From Erysipelotrichaceae bacterium (GTDB lineage: Bacteria > Bacillota_I > Bacilli_A > Erysipelotrichales > Erysipelotrichaceae), in assembly GCA_017432895.1 (NCBI GenBank), contig JAFRIG010000003.1:1-45953 (forward strand): a stretch of DNA of 45,953 nucleotides, in the 5' to 3' direction. Below are positions 22,551 through 31,885 of the stretch, in pieces (position 1 is the first letter of the stretch; every line of letters begins with the position of its first letter). A model generated the notes under the pieces. The model was not told the DNA's origin. It saw nothing but the letters and a program-made list of their open reading frames with translations, and did no database searches. Both the position numbers and the translations under genes were made by a program.

Positions 22551-23493
22551 TGAAGAATTGAATAAACGCGTTTATGTCCGGGAGATCAAGGAACAGCTGG
22601 GACTGGAACAGCTCACGGGCAATGGAGAATCGCTGAATCGCTGGGCTATCGCTCCGGATATCAACCGTCCGGGTCTGGAATTGTCCGGCTATCTGGAGTC
22701 CAACGATCTCAAGAGGGTGGTCATTCTTGGTACCAAGGAATACGAATACATGTCCAAGTTCGACTACGATACCCAACGTTCCCGTTATGAGATCATCACC
22801 GATTCCTATACGCCTTGTATCATCCTCTCGGGTGAATTTGCGCCGATGGCGGCACTGATCGATCTGGCCAACAACAAGAACTTCCCGATCTTCCGTTATG
22901 AGGGTCAGACTTACCAGCTGATCGTCGACCTGGTCTCCTATCTTTCGGAAAAGCTGGCGCAGACCGATTCCTTATATGGCGTCATGATGAACATCTATGG
23001 CAGAGGCATCATGATCACCGGCAAATCCGGCATAGGTAAATCCGAACTGGCCTTGGATCTGATCAACAGGGGACACATGCTGGTGGCGGACGACAGGGTG
23101 GATGTCAGAAGAGTACACAAGTCCATCCTTTGCGAAGCTCCCAGGATCTTAAAGAGGATGCTGGAGATAAGAGGTCTGGGTATCGTGGATGTGACCAGGA
23201 TGTTCGGGGCCAATGCCTATCTCAACCGCTGTCAGCTGGATTTCGTGATCAAGCTGGTCAACTACGATGAAAGCATGGAAAACGACAGGCTCAATCCGAT
23301 CAATGAGACCATCGATGTCCTGGGTCTGGAAGTGCCGATGCTGATAATCCCGATCACGGTAGGTAAGTCGCTGTCGGTCATCATCGAAGCGGCCGTTTCC
23401 AATTATCTTCTGACCAAGCTGGGCTTCAATTCCAACGAGGATTTCAAAGCCCGTTATCGCAAAGAACTGGAAATGAAGGTGAACGATCGATGA
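22543..23493 (+). CDS. hprK: HPr kinase/phosphorylase
   Basis: 316 residues. Phosphorylates HPr at Ser46 with ATP or pyrophosphate and reverses it, controlling carbon catabolite repression. Walker A is GKSGIGKS (residues 160-167), followed by LVADDRVDV with the conserved Asp pair and the signature LEIRGLGIVDV. The segment just before Walker A, SLYGVMMNIYGRG, has Tyr where family members I recall have the conserved His of xVHGVLVxxYG; I would check this by alignment. The start overlaps uvrA by eight bases and the stop overlaps lgt by ATGA. Position next to lgt and ppaX is the standard Bacillota order. Confidence 0.95.
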   Translation: MANEELNKRVYVREIKEQLGLEQLTGNGESLNRWAIAPDINRPGLELSGYLESNDLKRVVILGTKEYEYMSKFDYDTQRSRYEIITDSYTPCIILSGEFAPMAALIDLANNKNFPIFRYEGQTYQLIVDLVSYLSEKLAQTDSLYGVMMNIYGRGIMITGKSGIGKSELALDLINRGHMLVADDRVDVRRVHKSILCEAPRILKRMLEIRGLGIVDVTRMFGANAYLNRCQLDFVIKLVNYDESMENDRLNPINETIDVLGLEVPMLIIPITVGKSLSVIIEAAVSNYLLTKLGFNSNEDFKARYRKELEMKVNDR

Positions 23494-24953
23494 TACAGTT
23501 TTTTCCCAATGAACAGACTTTTGTAGCCTTGAAGATCTTTGGCTTGAGTTTCGATATCCGCTGGTATGCCGTCTTTATCATGATCGGTGCCTTGCTGGCA
23601 TACGAGATCGCCAAGAAGGATGTCAAAAAAGCCCGCTACATCTCGCTGGACTTCTTCGATTCCTTCTTCATCTACACCCTGTGGGTGGGGATCATCGGTG
23701 CCAGACTGTGGTTTTGTGCCTTCTATAACTTTTCCTACTATTTCTCCAATCCTGTGGAGATCATCAGGGTCTGGGACGGGGGACTGGCGATCCAGGGCGG
23801 CATCGTCTTTGGAGCTCTGTTTGCCTACTTCTATACGAAGAAGAACCGCTACTCCTTTTTGAAGATCCTGGACATCGTCTTGCCCAACGTCCTTTTAGGT
23901 CAGTTTACCGGCCGCTGGGGCAACTTCGTCAATAAGGAATGTCACGGGGCGGAAGTAAGTGAAGAGTATTTTAACGGCATCCTGTCCTTCCTGAAAGAGG
24001 GCATGTATATCAACGGCCACTACTATGAACCTTTGTTTTTCTATGAATCGATGCTGTGTCTGTTGGGCTGGATACTGATCTATCTGGTCTTGAAAAAAAG
24101 ACAGAACAGGCGTGGCGATCTGGCGTATGCCTATCTGATGTGGTATGGCCTGATCAGGTTCTTCATCGAAGGAAGAAGGACCGATTCACTCTATCTGGGT
24201 AATTTCAAGATGGCTCAGCTGACTTCGATCGCTTTCTTTATTCTGGGACTCTTAGGTTATCTGGGCGTTTTAAACAGGTTCTTAAAAAAAGAAAAACCGA
24301 CACTCTTATTCGATTTCGATGGCACTTTAATGGATACCAGGGAAAGTATCGTCGAGGCCTATCGGGCTTTGTTTAAGAAGTATTCCGATGAAAGCCTGTT
24401 TACCGATGAGATCAAACAGGAGATCATCGGTCCCGCTTTGCGGCCGATGTTTGCCAAATACTTCCCGGGCTTTGATTACGATACGCTCTATGCTGATTAC
24501 CATGATGCGCAGATCAAGGTGGCCAAGACGGCCAATCATCCCACGCCTCATTCCGATGAAGTTCTCAAAAAGCTTCATGAACAGGGCTATAAGATCGGAA
24601 TCATCTCTACCCGTTCCAAACCGGGCATTCAGGGTATCCTGGATGATTTCGGACTGCGGGAATATGTCGATGATATCTGCGGGGTCTACGATGTCGAAAA
24701 ACAGAAACCCGATCCCGAAGGCATCTTCAAGCTGGTAAACGAAAACAAGTGGAACCGGGAATGCATCATGGTAGGCGATTCCTTAATGGATATCAAGTGT
24801 GGCGACAACTATGGAGCCTATACGGTAGCTTATCTCAATGATCCGCTTCGCTCTGAGCAGCTTAAGCAGGCAGCCAACGAAGCGATCACGGATATGGAAG
24901 ATATCTATGATATTCTAAATAAGGATATCGCTTTTACCTACGATAAAATGTAA
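23490..24953 (+). CDS. Lgt-PpaX fusion: prolipoprotein diacylglyceryl transferase plus HAD phosphatase
   Basis: 487 residues. Residues 1 to about 265 are a multi-pass membrane Lgt, which transfers diacylglycerol to the lipobox Cys of prolipoproteins: WDGGLAIQGGIVFG and the active-site motif GRWGNFVNKECHG with R142 are visible. From about residue 270 a complete HAD hydrolase follows: DFDGT (D275, D277), ISTRSK, KPDPEG and GDSLMD. It matches PpaX, the pyrophosphatase that removes the pyrophosphate made by HprK. In Bacillus these are separate genes, hprK-lgt-...-ppaX; here lgt and ppaX are joined in one frame with no stop or frameshift. The His of the Lgt HGG-type motif is Gln. Last gene of the operon. 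Confidence 0.9.
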   Translation: MIQFFPNEQTFVALKIFGLSFDIRWYAVFIMIGALLAYEIAKKDVKKARYISLDFFDSFFIYTLWVGIIGARLWFCAFYNFSYYFSNPVEIIRVWDGGLAIQGGIVFGALFAYFYTKKNRYSFLKILDIVLPNVLLGQFTGRWGNFVNKECHGAEVSEEYFNGILSFLKEGMYINGHYYEPLFFYESMLCLLGWILIYLVLKKRQNRRGDLAYAYLMWYGLIRFFIEGRRTDSLYLGNFKMAQLTSIAFFILGLLGYLGVLNRFLKKEKPTLLFDFDGTLMDTRESIVEAYRALFKKYSDESLFTDEIKQEIIGPALRPMFAKYFPGFDYDTLYADYHDAQIKVAKTANHPTPHSDEVLKKLHEQGYKIGIISTRSKPGIQGILDDFGLREYVDDICGVYDVEKQKPDPEGIFKLVNENKWNRECIMVGDSLMDIKCGDNYGAYTVAYLNDPLRSEQLKQAANEAITDMEDIYDILNKDIAFTYDKM

Positions 24954-24993
24954 TTGCTGAAATTTCGGGGTTTATCATTTTTACTATCCGAGT

Positions 24994-24999
24994 ATAATA
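24994..24999 (+). promoter_or_regulatory. -10 box of upp
   Basis: TATAAT 24 nt before the upp ATG, leaving a leader of about 18 nt with AGGAGG. Confidence 0.6.
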
Positions 25000-25023
25000 A
25001 AAAAGGAAAAACAGGAGGTTATT

Positions 25024-25644
25024 ATGGTTACAGTATTAGAACATCCGCTTATCACTCATAAACTGACGCTGATGCGTATGGAAGAGACAGGACACAAGGA
25101 TTTCCGCGAGAATCTCGATGAGATCGCTTCCCTGATGGCCTATGAAGTATTGCGTGATCTGCCGATGCGCGATGTACATATCACGACCCCGATGGGTCCC
25201 TGCGACACGAAGGAACTGGATACGGAAGTCATCCTGGTCCCGATCTTAAGAGCCGGCATGGGACTTGTCAACGGTATCATGGATCTGATCCCGACGGCCA
25301 AAGTCGGTTTCATCGGTCTCTACAGAAACGAAGAGACGCTGGAACCGGTCGAATATTTCGCCAAATTCCCCAAAGAACTGACTGAAGGCATCGTCCTGGT
25401 CTTAGACCCGATGCTGGCAACGGGCGGCAGTGCCATCGCCGCTGTCGATATGATCAAGGCCAGAGGTGCCAGCAACATCAAGATGGTCTGTCTGGTCGGT
25501 GCACCGGAAGGTGTCAAAGCCTTCAGCGAAGCTCATCCGGACGTCGACTTGTATATGGCGGCTCTCGATGATCATCTCAACGAGATCGGCTACATCGTTC
25601 CGGGTCTGGGTGATGCAGGCGATCGTATCTACGGAACCAAATAA
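25024..25644 (+). CDS. upp: Uracil phosphoribosyltransferase
   Basis: 206 residues, normal length. Salvages uracil to UMP with PRPP. The PRPP-binding loop is [13 protein letters not shown], the uracil-side segment ends [18 protein letters not shown], and [15 protein letters not shown] precedes. The start has AGGAGG. It has its own promoter and terminator. Together with the nucleoside hydrolase it forms part of pyrimidine salvage. Confidence 0.97.
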   Translation: MVTVLEHPLITHKLTLMRMEETGHKDFRENLDEIASLMAYEVLRDLPMRDVHITTPMGPCDTKELDTEVILVPILRAGMGLVNGIMDLIPTAKVGFIGLYRNEETLEPVEYFAKFPKELTEGIVLVLDPMLATGGSAIAAVDMIKARGASNIKMVCLVGAPEGVKAFSEAHPDVDLYMAALDDHLNEIGYIVPGLGDAGDRIYGTK

Positions 25645-25654
25645 CGATAAAATG

Positions 25655-25677
25655 AAAAGCTGCACTGCAGCTTTTTG
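25655..25677 (+). terminator. upp terminator
   Basis: Stem AAAAGCTG/CAGCTTTT (25655-25662 with 25668-25675, loop of five) plus T-run, just past upp and facing the convergent small membrane protein gene. Confidence 0.88.
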
Positions 25678-26028
25678 TTATGGTCGGAAATTGAGGTTTT
25701 TGATCTGCCCCGAATGTCTGATGACTGCCTTGGTGAAGGACTTGGGCAGTGACTTTTCACTGCGGTAGTACTTGAAGGTCTCTTTGACGATGAAGACCAC
25801 ACCGAGTAGTGCCGCAAAGAAGGACCAGCTGTCGGAACTCGCCTTGATCTGATCGAGGCTGTCCGTGGTCTTTTGCAGGTTGTTTCCGATACCTTTGGCG
25901 ACATCGGCGGTCTGCGCGATCTTTTTCATGGTCTTGCTAAGTCTGATCAAGAAGGCGATCAGTGTCCCGATCAGCACGATTACCAGCAGCCCGTAGATGT
26001 AGGGCATGAATGAATTGATGGTTTTCAT
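25678..26028 (-). CDS. Small membrane protein, 116 residues
   Basis: A hydrophobic helix at about residues 10-29 (IYGLLVIVLIGTLIAFLI), a helical, Gln/Asp/Thr-rich middle resembling the linkers of DUF948-type proteins, and a second hydrophobic stretch (SFFAALLGVVFIV, about residues 69-81), then a basic C-terminus. No family assignment is made. The longer frame from 26064 is rejected because the ATG at 26028 lies exactly 6 nt after TATAAT with no ribosome binding site, predicting a leaderless mRNA. It lies 7 bp downstream of the yigZ stop but has this separate promoter. It converges on upp. Confidence 0.7.
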   Translation of the reverse strand: MKTINSFMPYIYGLLVIVLIGTLIAFLIRLSKTMKKIAQTADVAKGIGNNLQKTTDSLDQIKASSDSWSFFAALLGVVFIVKETFKYYRSEKSLPKSFTKAVIRHSGQIKNLNFRP

Positions 26029-26034
26029 AGTTAT

Positions 26035-26040
26035 ATTATA
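26035..26040 (-). promoter_or_regulatory. Leaderless -10 box of the small membrane protein gene
   Basis: TATAAT on the minus strand, exactly 6 nt before the ATG at 26028. It spans the stop codon of yigZ. Confidence 0.7.
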
Positions 26041-26629
26041 CTTCTTTCTGCAGACATTCTTCACCGATCTTTAACGGCGTGATTCCTTTGGTGAATTCCT
26101 TGATCGTTTCGAGTTTGTTTTCATCGTCCAAAGCGAAGATGTAGGTCGTTTCCGTATCGTAGATCTTATCGATGATAATGGTGTTGTTACTAAGATAGTA
26201 GTCGATGCGGCTGGCCATTTCGTAGGAGAGCTTTAGTTCGTATTTGGGCAGGATCTGATCTTCCACGAAAGTTGCCTGCTTGAGACATTCACTGACGGCG
26301 GAAGAGTAGGCTCTGATCAACCCTCCAGCCCCCAGCTTTATCCCGCCGAAATAACGCACGACCAGGGCGCAGGTCTGATCCAGATTATTTTTGTCCAGCA
26401 CATTTAGGATCGGAGCTCCGGCCGTACCGGAAGGCTCTCCGTCATCGGAAGAACGGCGGATATTGCCGCAGATCAAAGCGGAGCACACATGAGTGGCGTC
26501 GCGGTGTTTCTTGCGGATCATATTCAGATATTGCTTGTATTCCTCTTCGCTTGTCACATGCTGAATGTAACAGATGAAACGGGACTTTTCGATGATGATC
26601 GTGTTGCTGGTCTCTTGTTTCAAATACAT
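26036..26629 (-). CDS. yigZ: YigZ/IMPACT-family protein (UPF0029)
   Basis: 197 residues. The N-terminal UPF0029 domain shows the family motif KHRDATHVCSALICG and then SDDGEPSGTAGAPIL, followed by VVRYFGGIKLGAGGLIRAYS. The C-terminal half is the DUF1949-type domain, weaker in sequence. The family is related to IMPACT of eukaryotes and linked to translation, but its bacterial role is not settled. The ATG at 26629 follows TAAAAT by 6 nt without a ribosome binding site, another predicted leaderless gene. Confidence 0.93.
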   Translation of the reverse strand: MYLKQETSNTIIIEKSRFICYIQHVTSEEEYKQYLNMIRKKHRDATHVCSALICGNIRRSSDDGEPSGTAGAPILNVLDKNNLDQTCALVVRYFGGIKLGAGGLIRAYSSAVSECLKQATFVEDQILPKYELKLSYEMASRIDYYLSNNTIIIDKIYDTETTYIFALDDENKLETIKEFTKGITPLKIGEECLQKEV

Positions 26630-26635
26630 AACTCT

Positions 26636-26641
26636 ATTTTA
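26636..26641 (-). promoter_or_regulatory. Leaderless -10 box of yigZ
   Basis: TAAAAT on the minus strand, 6 nt before the ATG at 26629. Confidence 0.65.
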
Positions 26642-26652
26642 AAATATTGTGG

Positions 26653-26658
26653 TAGAAT
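26653..26658 (+). promoter_or_regulatory. Possible -10 box of the 45-residue gene
   Basis: TAGAAT about 24 nt before the ATG at 26682; weak -35 region. Confidence 0.4.
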
Positions 26659-26681
26659 TGGAAATGTTGTGAGGTTATAAA

Positions 26682-26819
26682 ATGAGAAGTTTGGAAGAGA
26701 TCCTGGCCGAACTCAATGCGGCCGAAAAGGAATACGCGCAAAAGTGTGCCCGTTACGGCATCGAGGAGAACGGCAAAAAGAAAAAGGGTACCGAAAATGC
26801 CAAAAACGAAGGAAAGTAG
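26682..26819 (+). CDS. Small charged protein, 45 residues
   Basis: A short ORF opening with ATG at 26682, preceded by GAGGT six bases upstream. The product begins MRSLEEILAELNAAEKEYAQ, an amphipathic helix with heptad-like Leu/Ala spacing, then a Cys and an extremely Lys-rich tail. The stop codon lies inside the first arm of a good terminator, so the transcript looks dedicated to this gene. Family unknown. It lies between yigZ (divergent) and pgk. Coding status is supported by the ribosome binding site, helix pattern and terminator. Confidence 0.65.
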   Translation: MRSLEEILAELNAAEKEYAQKCARYGIEENGKKKKGTENAKNEGK

Positions 26820-26842
26820 GTCTTAATAGCCTACTTTTTTTA
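26815..26842 (+). terminator. Terminator of the 45-residue gene
   Basis: Stem AGTAGG/CCTACT (26815-26820 with 26830-26835) then seven T. The first arm contains the stop codon of the small gene. It separates that gene from pgk. Confidence 0.82.
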
Positions 26843-26852
26843 AGGGCTTAGA

Positions 26853-26861
26853 TGGTATAAT
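26853..26861 (+). promoter_or_regulatory. Extended -10 promoter of pgk-tpiA-eno
   Basis: TGGTATAAT, an extended -10 element, about 27 nt before the pgk ATG, leaving a 20-nt leader with AGGAGG. Confidence 0.65.
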
Positions 26862-26887
26862 TAAAGTATATTAGGAGGAGTTTTGTT

Positions 26888-28108
26888 ATGGCTAAAAAGC
26901 TAGTTACTGACTTACAGGTAGCGGGCAAAAAAGTCATCGTCAGAGTTGACTTCAATGTTCCGCACAAGGGTGAGCTTATCACCGACGACAACAGGATCGT
27001 GGCAGCCCTGCCAACGATCAGATATCTCTTGGAAAACAACGCCAAGGTCATCCTGCTTTCCCACTTAGGAAAGGTCGACTACAAGAAGTCCGAGGAAGAG
27101 ATCGAAGCGGCCAAGAAGAAGAACGACATGGTCATCGTGGCCAGAAAACTGCAGGAATATCTGCCTGACAACAAGGTCATCTTCGTCAATGCGACCAGAG
27201 GCGAAGAACTCGAGAACGCTGTTGCCGAAATGAAGGAAGGCGAAGTTGTTCTGATGCAGAATACCAGATATGAGAAGGGCGAATCCAAGAATGATGAAGC
27301 ACTTGGCAAGTACTGGGCTTCTTTAGGTGATCTCTTTGTTGAAGATGCTTTCGGTTCCGTCCACAGAGCTCACGCTTCGACGGTCGGTATTCCGTCCAAT
27401 CTGCCTAGCGCAGCCGGTTTCCTGGTTGAAAAGGAACTCAAGTTCCTGGGCGATGCCGTTGAAAATCCGGTCAGACCTTTTGTCGGTATCCTTGGCGGTG
27501 CCAAAGTAGCCGACAAGCTCAAAGTCATCAACAATCTGCTCGAAAAATGCGATACGCTGATCATCGGCGGCGGCATGGCTTATACATTCCTGAAGGCTCA
27601 GGGCAAAGAGATCGGCAATTCCTTAGTCGATGATGAGAAACTCGACTATTGCAAGGAAATGCTTCAAAAGGCTGCTGAACTTGGCAAGGAACTGCTTCTG
27701 CCGGTCGATACCGTCGTAGCGGACAATTTCCCTGATCCGATCGATGGCGAGATCGCTACGGAAGTAGTCGATGCCGACTGCATCCCGGCTGAAAAACAGG
27801 GTCTGGATATCGGTCCTAAGACAGCTGCTTTGTTTGCCGAGAAAGTCAAAGAAGCCAAGACCGTCGTCTGGAACGGTCCGATGGGCGTCTTCGAGAACCC
27901 GACGCTGGCTAAGGGCACCAATGAAGTGGCCAAGGCTCTGGCGGAGTGTGAAGGCACGACCATCATCGGCGGCGGCGATTCCGCAGCAGCTATCAAACAG
28001 CTCGGTTTCGCTGACCAGGTATCTCATGTATCTACCGGTGGCGGTGCTTCTCTGGAATTCTTAGAGGGCAACGGTCTGCCTGGTGTCGATATCATTAACG
28101 AAAAATAA
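26888..28108 (+). CDS. pgk: Phosphoglycerate kinase
   Basis: 406 residues, slightly above the usual 395. Transfers phosphate from 1,3-bisphosphoglycerate to ADP in glycolysis. N-terminal VIVRVDFNVPHKG is the signature, the substrate-binding RYLLENNAKVILLSHLG and VHRAHAS follow, and the nucleotide domain has GGAKVADKL, GGGMAYTFL and GGGDSAAA. It heads the pgk-tpiA-eno operon; gap and gpm are not present here. Strong AGGAGG ribosome binding site. Confidence 0.98.
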   Translation: MAKKLVTDLQVAGKKVIVRVDFNVPHKGELITDDNRIVAALPTIRYLLENNAKVILLSHLGKVDYKKSEEEIEAAKKKNDMVIVARKLQEYLPDNKVIFVNATRGEELENAVAEMKEGEVVLMQNTRYEKGESKNDEALGKYWASLGDLFVEDAFGSVHRAHASTVGIPSNLPSAAGFLVEKELKFLGDAVENPVRPFVGILGGAKVADKLKVINNLLEKCDTLIIGGGMAYTFLKAQGKEIGNSLVDDEKLDYCKEMLQKAAELGKELLLPVDTVVADNFPDPIDGEIATEVVDADCIPAEKQGLDIGPKTAALFAEKVKEAKTVVWNGPMGVFENPTLAKGTNEVAKALAECEGTTIIGGGDSAAAIKQLGFADQVSHVSTGGGASLEFLEGNGLPGVDIINEK

Positions 28109-28118
28109 AGGAGCGGAA

Positions 28119-28868
28119 ATGAGAAAACCTATTATCGTTGGCAACTGGAAAATGAACAAGACTCCGAGCGAAGCTCTGGAATTCATGAAGGGCATCGAAG
28201 AAGTCCTGACCGGTGAAGAAGCTGCCGATTACGGCGTTGGTGCACCATACGTCGATCTCGATGTCTGTGTCAAGAATGCCAGGAATCTGATCATCGCAGC
28301 CGAAAACTGCAATGAAAAGGATTCGGGTGCTTATACTGGTGAAGTATCGGTTCCGATGCTCAAGGAAGTCGGTATCACGTATTGCATCATTGGCCACAGC
28401 GAGAGAAGAACTTATTACAATGAGACCAACGAGGCCTGTGCCTTGAAGGCCAAGAGACTGTTTGCGGATGATATCATCCCGATCTTATGCATCGGTGAGA
28501 CCGAAGCGGAATATGATGAAGGCAAGACGGCCGATGTCATCAAGACGCAGCTGGCCGGTTCTTTAGCCGGACTGGATGCCTGCGAAGTGGCAAGAATGGT
28601 CATCGCTTACGAACCGATCTGGGCGATCGGTACTGGCAAGTCCGCAACCAAAGAGATCGCTGAAGACTGCTGCAAGCTGGTCAGAGAGACTGTCAAGGAT
28701 CTCTACGACGAAGCTACGGCGCAAGCGGTCAGAGTTCAGTACGGCGGTTCCGTAAAACCGACCAATATTAAGGAATATATGGCTTGTGAAGATATCGATG
28801 GTGCTTTGATCGGTGGTGCTTCACTCAAAGTCGATTCATTCAAAGAAATAATTGACGCTACTAAATAG
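28119..28868 (+). CDS. tpiA: Triosephosphate isomerase
   Basis: 249 residues, normal length. Interconverts dihydroxyacetone phosphate and glyceraldehyde 3-phosphate. N9 and K11 lie in VGNWKMN, the catalytic His in IIGHSERR and the catalytic Glu in AYEPIWAIGTG, the flexible loop. YGGSVKPTN and GALIGGASL form the phosphate site. The ATG at 28119 is preceded by AAAGGAG and lies 10 bp after the pgk stop; the in-frame start within pgk at 28083 is rejected. Confidence 0.98.
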   Translation: MRKPIIVGNWKMNKTPSEALEFMKGIEEVLTGEEAADYGVGAPYVDLDVCVKNARNLIIAAENCNEKDSGAYTGEVSVPMLKEVGITYCIIGHSERRTYYNETNEACALKAKRLFADDIIPILCIGETEAEYDEGKTADVIKTQLAGSLAGLDACEVARMVIAYEPIWAIGTGKSATKEIAEDCCKLVRETVKDLYDEATAQAVRVQYGGSVKPTNIKEYMACEDIDGALIGGASLKVDSFKEIIDATK

Positions 28869-30179
<1,311 letters not shown>

Positions 30180-30200
30180 GCTCCTGACAAAAAACGAAAG

Positions 30201-30236
30201 AAAGCCGTATGTTCACTAGACATACGGCTTTTTTTC
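30201..30236. terminator. Terminator after eno, shared with the MATE gene
   Basis: A 12-bp stem AAAGCCGTATGT/ACATACGGCTTT (30201-30212 with 30220-30231) with a long T-run on the plus strand; the minus strand has a TTTCTTTCG tail, so it also ends the convergent MATE transcript. Confidence 0.9.
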
Positions 30237-30255
30237 ATGCTTATGTTTCCTTATA

Positions 30256-31602
30256 TTAATATACGACTTTGCGATAGACGATGATCCATAAGACGAATTC
30301 GACGATCGAAGTGATGGCCCAGCTGATCGGAAAACACAGGTAGATCATCTGCAAAGTGTGGTGGATGGGGAACATCGTATAGATCCACAGGAGTCTGACA
30401 CCACAGATTCCGATGACCATCAAAACGGTCGGCAGGGTCGAGGAACCCATGCCGCGCATCGAGTTGACAAAGACATCCAGGATGCCGTTTAAGACTAACA
30501 GAGAAGCGACGTATTTGATCCTGATCATGCCTACGGCGACGACTTCCGGCTTATCCGTATAGAATCTTAAGACATACGGACCGGCCAGGTATACAGCCAG
30601 ACCCATGATGATGGCACCGACGACGACCAGGATCATCGTTTTGACCATGATCTCTTTGATGCGGTCGAGTCTGCCGGCACCCATACATTGACTGGTGAAA
30701 GTGATGGTCGCCTGCTGGAAGGCCATATAGCCGATATAGACGAAGTTTTCGACATTGGCACCGGCGGAATTACCGGCGACGATATCGGTCGAGTTGAAGG
30801 AATTGATACTTGACTGTACGACCACGTTGGACAAGGCAAAGACCGCACCGGAGAGCCCGGCGGGAATGCCGATCCTCATGATCTCAAACAGAGAATCGCG
30901 ATCGAAATAAAGGTTTCTGATATCAAGATGGGTGATATCGTCTTCTTTGATCAGGACATATAAGACCAGGATGGCTGAGACGGCTTGCGAGATAACGGTG
31001 GCCGCAGCAGCACCGATGACATGCAGCTTAAAGAAGCGGATCGCGATATAGTTAAGGACGATATTCAAGGCACCGGATGCCATAAGGAAATACAACGGCC
31101 TTTGCGTATCGCCTTTGGAACGTAAGATGGCGGCACCGAAATTGTACAGCAGCAGGAAGATGACCCCACCGAAATAAATGCGCATATAGATGGTGGATAG
31201 ATCGATGATATCATCCGGAGTGGACATCATGCTTAGAAAGCTTTTCGCAAACACGATGCCAATAAAAGTGAGAATTATTCCTCCGGCTGTTGCCAAAGCG
31301 ATCGAAGTCTGAATGGAATCGGTGATCTTCTCTTTCTTGCCGGTACCGATATAGCGGGCGACGACGACGTTGGTGCCGGTCGCCAGACCGTTGAACAAGG
31401 AAGTAATCAGGAAAATGATAGATCCCGTTGAACCCACGGCTGCCAGAGCCCTGTCTCCCGCAAAACGGCCGACGATGATCGTATCGGCGGAATTGAAGGC
31501 CATCTGCAGGATGTTGGTGAAGACCAGGGGGATCGCAAAAATGAAAATATTTTTTAATAATGGACCATTGGCCATGTCCATCGTTTTTGATTTAGCGCTC
31601 AT
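30256..31602 (-). CDS. MATE family efflux transporter
   Basis: 448 residues with about 12 membrane helices arranged as two halves. Motifs AIPLVFTNILQMAFNSADTI in the first helix pair, VVARYIGTGKKEKI in the first half and GPYVLRFYTDKPEVV in the second fit the MATE group. Exports cationic drugs or metabolites by Na+ or H+ exchange; the substrate is unknown. The ATG at 31602 follows TATAAT by 7 nt with no ribosome binding site, so it is another predicted leaderless gene. Convergent with eno. Confidence 0.93.
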   Translation of the reverse strand: MSAKSKTMDMANGPLLKNIFIFAIPLVFTNILQMAFNSADTIIVGRFAGDRALAAVGSTGSIIFLITSLFNGLATGTNVVVARYIGTGKKEKITDSIQTSIALATAGGIILTFIGIVFAKSFLSMMSTPDDIIDLSTIYMRIYFGGVIFLLLYNFGAAILRSKGDTQRPLYFLMASGALNIVLNYIAIRFFKLHVIGAAAATVISQAVSAILVLYVLIKEDDITHLDIRNLYFDRDSLFEIMRIGIPAGLSGAVFALSNVVVQSSINSFNSTDIVAGNSAGANVENFVYIGYMAFQQATITFTSQCMGAGRLDRIKEIMVKTMILVVVGAIIMGLAVYLAGPYVLRFYTDKPEVVAVGMIRIKYVASLLVLNGILDVFVNSMRGMGSSTLPTVLMVIGICGVRLLWIYTMFPIHHTLQMIYLCFPISWAITSIVEFVLWIIVYRKVVY

Positions 31603-31609
31603 AACTAGA

Positions 31610-31615
31610 ATTATA
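31610..31615 (-). promoter_or_regulatory. Leaderless -10 box of the MATE gene
   Basis: TATAAT on the minus strand, 7 nt before the ATG at 31602. Confidence 0.65.
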
Positions 31616-31803
31616 GGTTATTGAACTGGCAAATTGAATATAAATTTTCTGATTTTACAAATAATGTAATAATATTCAATAGTTTTAGGCCTTAATATGT
31701 GGCTTTTTATTATTTAAAGAAATTGCGAATGAAAAGCTATGAAAATTATTTTCAAAAACATGTAAAGTGTAACATTTTTTATGAAAGAATAGTGAAAAAT
31801 TTA

Positions 31804-31831
31804 TTGACAAAAAACGGGGGTAGTTTAAAAT
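31804..31831 (+). promoter_or_regulatory. Opp operon promoter
   Basis: Consensus TTGACA (31804-31809) and TAAAAT (31826-31831) with 16 bp between. The 280-bp upstream region (31603-31885) is very AT-rich and holds no gene that I can see. The operon has a normal leader with GGGAGGT before oppB. Confidence 0.75.
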
Positions 31832-31885
31832 ATAAAAGTATAGTTAATTAAGCAGATAAGAATTAACAGAATCGGGGAGGTAGGA

